This document shows, one piece after another, positions 57,941 through 64,000 of a stretch of 64,000 nucleotides of DNA. The DNA lies in assembly GCA_036852015.1 (NCBI GenBank), contig JAANDG010000087.1, positions 1-64,000 on the forward strand. Reading direction: 5' to 3'. The notes under the pieces were generated by a model that saw only the letters and a program-made list of their open reading frames with translations, did no database searches and was not told the DNA's origin. The DNA comes from Pelodera strongyloides (Eukaryota > Nematoda > Chromadorea > Rhabditida > Rhabditidae). Position 1 is the stretch's first letter; every line of letters begins with the position of its first letter. Position numbers and translations under genes: made by a program.

Positions 57941-58147
57941 TAATGTTCTAGATAGTAACAAAATACAGGTGTACGACTACACATTGTACTTCTTTCCTTT
58001 TTTTGAAAAATATGTTGATTTTAGTCATATTGCAATTACTACATAAGTGACAGGGTACAAATTAGTTTGCAATAAATAGTTAATATACTTAGGAATATAC
58101 TACAATATAAAACGATTTTTACAGTAGTGCAAGAAATGTTCATAAGC

Positions 58148-58232
58148 TGGCATAGCTCAACAAGTAGAGCGTTGGACTATGGATCGATAGTTTATGTGCT
58201 GATGTGGGTTCGAATCCCACCCGAGGCAAAGG
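58148..58232 (+). mobile_element. tRNA-like sequence with SINE-like body
   Basis: TAGCTCAACAAGTAGAGCG (A box) and GTGGGTTCGAATCCCACC (B box with a good T stem). Related to 5925-6008. GC-rich sequence with GGCCGGTGCGCGGCC and GCCGCGCACCGGCC follows to about 58430 and may be the body. The anticodon region does not fold normally, so a SINE is preferred over a tRNA gene. Confidence 0.5.
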
Positions 58233-58689
58233 TGGCAATGGTAATTTACAAAAGGAAACTGCCACAGTGGCAAATCAGTGTGCCCCTCTTACAATTACAA
58301 CGCGAAACTTTGGCCCGTTCACGGCGGCATATGGCCGGTGCGCGGCCTACAAAAAAATGGGTGGGCCCACACACGGCGGCCCACACATTTCGGGCCCAGT
58401 GTAAGCCGCGCACCGGCCAGGTTTCCTCAATGTAACGTTCCCGAAAGCATCCTCTTTCTGCATAAATTGACTATATCATAGCTTTTCCCGCGGGTCCTCC
58501 CGCTTAAAAGACGTTTTGTTTTGATTTCTTTGCATCTTGTTTCTCTCTTTTTCTCACTAATTGTCTCTTTTTTAACAAGAAAAAAAAACAAGCAAAAAGA
58601 AATTTGTAAAGGAAAAGAAAAAGAAGAAAAGTTTAAAACCCGCAAGCGGTTAGTTTGGTAATCGTGGAGACAATGGAATAATGTCACCA

Positions 58690-58870
58690 AATGAACCAAA
58701 TGAAAAAGAGAGAGAAATTGGTCATATCTCCATTCACCGTCTCCCTCACTGCCTCACTCCCTTCTCTCTCTCTCTCTCATATCATCTCTCTCACTTTCTC
58801 TCTCACTTTCACTCTGTCTCTCTCTCTCTGTTCGTTCTCTCCCTCCCTTGCTCGTTCATCGCTCGTTTAT
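58690..58870. repeat. (CT)n microsatellite
   Basis: CTCTCTCT and CTCACT runs. Similar CT tracts lie at 59962-60040 and 61373-61460. The Ser/Leu-rich frames through them are artefacts. Confidence 0.9.
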
Positions 58871-59194
58871 CTCTCGGGCTATAGCTAGCTGGCCGGTTTG
58901 TTATAGGTTTCAGTAATTAGCGTTTTGTATAAGTTAGAGTGCAGTCAGTCATCTGATCATAAAACAATGAATCCAGTATTTAAAACAATTAATGCGGTTC
59001 ATACGCCTTGTTTTTTTTTGGTCAAATTCATACTGGAACTCCATGAATTACTGAAAAAGCAAGCAATTTCAGATTAAATAAAAGGGAAGGTTTCGCAGTA
59101 AAAAAAATGGTCCACAAGTGCATCGCAAAAAAATCGAAGAAAATTAACATGAAATGTTCAAGTAGTAGACATTGACCATCAACGTGAAAATTGG

Positions 59195-59420
59195 CGTGAA
59201 AGCTGCAAATCTACGGCGTGCATGCGGCGTTCTGGCTTGCAAGTTGCCCGCTGTAACGTTGCCGTAAAGTAGCCGCTTGCACGCCGTACTCACGCCACTT
59301 CGCTTCGGGCTTTTCGCGTGCAAGCGGCGGACAGGTTGCACGCCATTTCCATTCCTTTTTTGCACGCCACTACGTTGCCAAATGAACTTTGCACGCCGTT
59401 CTCACGCGTCTCGGCCAAGT
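59195..59420. repeat. GC-rich TTGCACGCC repeat block
   Basis: The short word TTGCACGCC/CACGCCGT recurs seven or more times at irregular spacing (59228-59405), with GCGTGCAAGCGGC. No coding support. The rest of 58890-60160 shows no gene. Confidence 0.5.
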
Positions 59421-60168
59421 TTCGTCAATGATGCGGTATCATAATCATAATCATAACATGCATGCATTGTGAGTTACGTTTTTTCTACATTTCAGACGCT
59501 TGGTATTAGTAAGTCTTCAAAATATCGAGTCTTATTACGTACGCTTTGGAAGATACCCTTCAAACATTAAACATAAGCAGTTGTCGGGAGTACCTTTAGT
59601 GTAGAATCGGCTAAATGCGTTGTTATCCATCTGTGTTTTTGTATACGTATTATTATCATACTATCATAAAGTTAGTTGTTAATGTAGTGAAACTGAATCC
59701 GAATAAATGTTCTGTTTCAAGTCCCACTCTGAGTTTAAAAGAAATTTTTTTTGATTATTCCCCGTCAAAATTTCATGTTTCTTGTTTTTTTTTCAAGGAA
59801 AAGGTAAATCGTTTTGTTATTAAAATTGACAGTCTTGCAGAAACGAAACAGTAACTACTAATTTCACTTTTAACACTTCTCTCGTAGTCTTGATGCCTTA
59901 CTCTTTTTTTAATTTTAACCTTATATTTTTCTTTCTTCTATTTCCCGCGTCTTCCCTCTCTTTCTCTATCTCTTTCCTCTCTCTCTCTCTCTCCTATATA
60001 TGTAACTTTCTCTCTCTCTATCTCTTTCTCTCTCAATCTCGGGTATCGTTCATAATTTTCATGTTTTCTGTTGTTGTCTTTATGTTAAAGGAAGAGGAAA
60101 AGATGCAACGAGGGATAGCCAACTAGAGATAGAGAAAGTATGTGTTACCGAATGGAGAACCCAGACTA

Positions 60169-60438
60169 TTAGAGAAAAAGAGTTTGGCTACCTTCAATGG
60201 AGTGCCATATAAAAGACTCCAAGTGGTCATTCACTCGAAGATTTTTTTCTTGAAATGTTACTGAACATTTAATCTGATTACTCATTTTATCATATGCAGT
60301 TATTATGTCGTGTACCTCATTGTTAAAGTGGTGCGGCTCGTGGTTTGCGAAATGTATGATGGTCATCTGTGGCGGCAAGTTCCACTCTGGGCCGGAATTA
60401 CGCAAACTCTTTATTCTAGAAATTTTATTCTGGATCAT
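60169..60438 (-). CDS. Unknown coding-like segment, family member 1
   Basis: An 89-codon frame from ATG at 60438 to TAA. Mid-part LPPQMTIIHFANHEPHHFNN aligns with a second segment at 63.4 kb (PGHQLSIIHFAKRASNHFKE). The C-terminal part NDHLESFIWHSIEGSQTLF has no counterpart there. No domain is recognised and splice borders are not clear. Two diverged copies in the same orientation 3 kb apart argue for a real protein family or a transposon protein. Confidence 0.4.
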   Translation of the reverse strand: MIQNKISRIKSLRNSGPEWNLPPQMTIIHFANHEPHHFNNEVHDIITAYDKMSNQIKCSVTFQEKNLRVNDHLESFIWHSIEGSQTLFL

Positions 60439-60790
60439 AGGAGTTAGGTTGTGCTAGGTCCAGTGATCCTAATTATAAAACCTTCAAAGAAATTTGTATA
60501 ACAACAACAACGAAAGCACCATGTAAACGTAAAGGTTTTGATTTCACAAAAACCTGAAATTTCAAGTTTTTCAATTTCTAGAGACTCGTTATTTTTCGCA
60601 AGAAATCAGTACTGTGAAAATAAACTAGTAACCCAGAGAACAGGTCTTTCAGACCGGTTCCCTTTCTTATACTATTACTTTCTTTTATTATTGTGTAATA
60701 TTTCTCGGTAATGTTTACACTCGAGAGCAAGATCTTGCAGCTTTTTGCCGAGCATATTAGAGTAGAGGAAAGGTCGATAATACAGACCGA

Positions 60791-60970
60791 ACTTTAAAGC
60801 GAAATGCCGGCCGGTTTTTGAATTGCATCGCGGACAATTGAATTCTAACATATTTATGCTAAGTTACTCGAATTTAGCTCGATTTTTTATTCTAATTTAT
60901 ATTCATTTGCATAAGCTGCATACGAATGCTGGGGGTACTCGATGTGCTTCAAAGACCGGCCGGTATTTAA
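60791..60970. mobile_element. GGCCGG-TIR MITE, well-preserved copy
   Basis: TTTAAAGCGAAATGCCGGCC and GACCGGCCGGTATTTAA ends; internal TTTATGCTAAGTTACTCGAA and GCATAAGCTGCATACGAATG. Confidence 0.8.
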
Positions 60971-61963
60971 CTCTGTTTTTTTTTGTATCGGTACTGTTAA
61001 TTTTAATTTTTGCCGGAAATTGCATTTTTACTAATAAATGATGTCGGATTTCATACAACGCCATTAGGAACTCCAACGGCTTCTACCGAATAATAATCTT
61101 AAAAAGGACACATATTTATTCTCTATGCAAGTATATATGTGTTTGCTAAAATACTACATGTTTATATATGAAATATGATATGTATAATATTATATATGTA
61201 ATTACATTTCATATGTATTATATTATAAATGTGTATTTACATTTCCAGTGAAGTAAAGTTCCATTGTCGTAATTCCAGCACGTTGACGCCATAGACACCG
61301 CAGACCTTATCTTCACATGCGCATCAATCACCTAAATTTCCCTTTATTTCATTGTTTTAAATTAGCTAGCTCGTTCTCTCTCTCTCTCTCTATCTATGTA
61401 TCTATCTGTCAATCTTTCCCTCTCTCCCTCTCTCTCTCTCCATCTCCCTCTCTAGTTCTCTCTCCATCGAAACCATCATTTCCCTATTATTCATTGTTTG
61501 TAAAGTGAAATTTTGTACGACAAAGAGAAAATGAATTTCACTGTTTTCCTTTCTCTGCTTTACACACAAAATATGGGTGACCACTTGAAAAAGGGGAAAC
61601 AAGTTCCTCTTTCTTACATCAACGGAAAACACATAGCTGCTTGGTCTAGTTGATCAAAGGTCCTTTTATAAGCTTACATCTTATATTTTTGCGACTGTTT
61701 ACTTTTTTGGCCCTGCAACTTTTCTACTGAGAGAATTTCAGATCCAACGGTTTTGGCCAAAATGGGCCCTCTTTTGTGGACTTCCACGGTATGTTATCAT
61801 ATTAACTATTACATTTAAAGATGTATATTTATTTTTGTGTAATCACACGCAGCTTACAAACATGCGCTTTGATGCGCTTTGATTTGTGGCCTTGCTACAT
61901 ATCACGTACACGTAAAATCAACGGAAAACACATAGCTTCTTCGTCTAGCTGACCAAAGGTTAA

Positions 61964-62024
61964 AGATAATAATAATTTATTACGTACACATTAATTTTAT
62001 GTGTACGTAATAAATTATTATCCT
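61964..62024. repeat. Near-perfect AT palindrome
   Basis: ATAATAATTTATTACGTACACA is mirrored by TGTGTACGTAATAAATTATTAT around a 9-base centre. It lies just after one copy of a 45-bp direct repeat (CAACGGAAAACACATAGC at 61620 and 61919) and about 65 bp before the first BPI-like exon. Confidence 0.75.
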
Positions 62025-62088
62025 GATATGCATTTGTATGAGACTACACCATTAATTTTCATTGAAATTTAAACAGCTGATATTTCAG

Positions 62089-63238
62089 ATTATCTTTGTG
62101 TTAACATCGGCGTTAGCACAGCAAGATCCACACTTGAACCCACTACTAATACCGGATCAACAACTTGTGCGTTCTTTGGAATTAGTGTTTTTTTATGTAG
62201 AAAGTTTCACGAATCATGGTATTCCTTTAATTATTTTAAAATGTTTTTTAATCCAATGTGGAGACATTGGTCAAATGCTGTTGTACTAGTTGCACCTTTT
62301 TTTGCTGCCTACCTTTCGCCGCAGTCAGTGCCATCGCCGTCCCCGCAGAAAATTCTTGCGCCATCTGTTCGCCGCGAATCACAAGACTTTTGTCAGTGTA
62401 TTGAATAGTGGTGCAAGATTGGCCGCGCATTTTTCTCGATTGTAGACCATGTTTTGCGTGCAAAACGACAAACTTTTGTTGAACTACATAACGTTTCATT
62501 TAATTTCGCAGGTGGGACCCGGAGTTCGAGCTCGCCTCACACAAAACGGAGTCCATTACGTGGTGGAGATGCTGACACGCCTTCTAACAAAAGAAATTGT
62601 CCAAGGAACGATTAATGTGCCGATGAGACCAATTAAGGTAAACAAAAAATTGTGATCATTACAGTAATTATGAAGAAAAGACTACTTTGATATTTGCTTG
62701 CTAGGGCGTCTTACAGAAATGTTAGTTGCGGTAACCCTTACCCTTACCAGAAAAAGGTGAATGTTCTTACCATCAGCCCTCGCCCTTGCTAGTCATCGGA
62801 TTTTGAGACAGGCGTATGGGTTCCAGCCATTTTGCGGTCGTTTTACGCTGAAATATTTCAGCTCAACCCACTGACGGTAGCGGCCGGTAACTCCAGAGTA
62901 CAGCTGTATCACGAGCCTACTGAGGTAAGACTACGTTAGGCAAATAATTATTGGACAGGTGATAGTGACGGTGGCAAATCAACTACAACGGTCTGTCACG
63001 AATCAATTCAATTAGATACGTTACTTACGTCGCTTTGGAGTTGAAATGAAATGAGTCCGTTTTTACCCGTTGTCAGTTTGTGTTTCATTAGACTAAATAG
63101 AAATAATATGGAAATAATATGGAACTAATCGACGGGAAAAATCTATTTAAAGAAAGAAAATACTTGAACAAATTTATTTATTCACAGGGTGTGCATCGCA
63201 ATCACCTCAGAAATCACCTCTCATACACAAGAGTTTAG
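62089..63238 (+). CDS. BPI/LBP-like secreted protein, N-terminal exons
   Basis: Exon 62089-62184 (TTTCAG acceptor) begins IIFVLTSALAQQDPHLNP, the end of a signal peptide; its Met must come from an upstream exon that I cannot place. Exon 62512-62637 encodes VGPGVRARLTQNGVHYVVEM then LLTKEIVQGTINVPM, matching the start of the BPI/LBP/PLUNC lipid-binding fold (P-G-V-x-A-R-x-T-x-x-G-x-x-Y). Exon 62862-62924 is LNPLTVAAGNSRVQLYHEPTE. A weak exon 63188-63238 would then end in TAG. BPI-family proteins are about 450-500 aa; only about 110 are visible, so the gene either continues beyond the window or is truncated. Role (binding lipids or lipopolysaccharide outside the cell) is by family resemblance. 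Confidence 0.5.
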
Positions 63239-63307
63239 GTGTTGACTGAGACAACATCCCCAAACCTTCTACGGGTACAAGTAGTGGATATGAGTGTGAG
63301 GTGAGGG

Positions 63308-63480
63308 ATTTTTTTTTAATATTTTTGTCCACTTCTTTGAAGTGGTTTGATGCGCGCTTTGCGAAGTGTATGATGGACAATTGATGTCCTGGAACTGTGT
63401 ATATTTCTGTTCCGATTCAAATGTGCACAGAAATTTTCCCGTAATACAATCCGACCATTCGCAGCATACTTTCAAACCAC
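63308..63480 (-). CDS. Unknown coding-like segment, family member 2
   Basis: Minus strand: ATACACAG acceptor-like site near 63400, then frame PGHQLSIIHFAKRASNHFKEVDKN, similar to 60169-60438. A competing frame (63475-63269, EWSDCITGKFLCTFESEQ) is also open. The segment is probably partial. It faces the BPI-like exons on the other strand. Confidence 0.3.
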
Positions 63481-63894
63481 GTGTTCATTATCTGCACTAT
63501 TTTCTCAACTTCACGCGTATATGTATGTATTAGGTTTCATGAGCTGATCGAAGGAACTCCTGAGACGCCCAAAAATAAATGCGTTTAAAAATAAAGGGAC
63601 GCGGTCACCGTTTTGACCCTTATTGGGGCTAGGCGCGCGGTAGCGCGCCTAGCCCTTGTTGGTTTGTATACTTTGTGTTTTTATTATGCAAAGTAAGAAA
63701 AACATAGTGTTGGAAAAAATCCGCCGAAAAACGCTGTTTTCAGCGAGAAATTCATTGATTAAAAAAGTTGCGTCCGATCCAAGGTCCACAGTTAGCCATA
63801 GAAAACCAAATATTATAATGTCCGCGAGGTATTCGACCGATTAATTAATGGAATAACGTTCGTCGAGTCATTATCAGCACGGCCATATGCTGGA

Positions 63895-64000
63895 CAGCTA
63901 GGGTTCAACGCGAAACTTGGCGACATCGCCGCGCCAAAAATGAGGGTCCGCCACAGCGGGGCTGCGCACTCCGCCTATGGTGCGCGGCGGGTGCGCCGGA
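63895..64000. repeat. GC-rich sequence at the window edge
   Basis: GCGCGGCGGGTGCGCCGGA-type sequence with CGCGAAACTTGGC, reminiscent of the GC-rich body at 58300-58430. Cut by the window end. 63500-63890 shows no supportable gene apart from a GGGCTAGGCGCGCGG / CCGCGCGCCTAGCCC-like hairpin at about 63630-63655. Confidence 0.4.

Overview
The window reads as AT-rich nuclear DNA from a free-living or parasitic nematode. Evidence: many short exons with TTTCAG-type 3' splice sites, one gene start preceded directly by a TTTCCAG acceptor as expected for spliced-leader trans-splicing, a fatty-acid/retinol-binding (FAR) gene of a nematode-restricted family, and abundant short inverted-repeat transposons. 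Exon models here were built by hand from splice signals, reading frame and phase; no transcript or database support was available. The species is not identified.

Layout. 1-7.6 kb is mostly repeats: CA-rich DNA, a 94-bp tandem repeat, tRNA-derived SINE-like copies, a GC-rich minisatellite with hairpins and the 3' end of a LINE-like element. 7.6-10.1 kb (minus) holds a seven-exon gene joining a KCTD-type BTB/T1 domain to a CRIB motif. 10.1-15.2 kb is repeat-rich, with orphan exons, a 16-bp minisatellite and a 56-base poly(C) run. 15.2-20.7 kb (minus) is a gene of at least 13 phase-consistent exons, with a coiled stretch, a Lys/Arg/Ser-rich centre and an SH2-like C-terminus. 21.7-25.3 kb is an LTR-flanked unit with 5-bp target duplications, inserted inside a MITE; it carries no visible gag/pol but does carry antisense exon-like segments.

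26-57 kb is a segmentally duplicated block. Its basic unit is a plus-strand FAR-like gene facing a minus-strand RING plus B-box/coiled-coil (TRIM-like) locus. The FAR gene is complete once (26.05-30.18 kb) and decayed at 47.7-49.6 kb, with further 3' scraps. The TRIM-like locus occurs three times (30.5-33.2, 39.2-42.5, 50.1-53.3 kb): copy 2 looks intact, copy 1 has a nonsense change in a coiled-coil exon, and copy 3 has a 4-bp frameshift in the RING part. Comparing copies gives natural empty sites for several transposons: TTAA-flanked foldbacks, a TTA-flanked MITE and an intronic insertion. Remnants of a DIRS-like reverse transcriptase (44.1-45.4 kb) and long foldback elements lie between the units.

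57-64 kb contains SINE-like copies, CT microsatellites, two related minus-strand coding-like segments and the 5' exons of a secreted BPI/LBP-like gene (62.1-63.2 kb).

The identifiable genes suggest lipid binding (FAR, BPI-like) next to ubiquitin-ligase-like (TRIM) and signalling (BTB-CRIB, SH2-like) functions. Nothing in the sequence shows that they act in one pathway.
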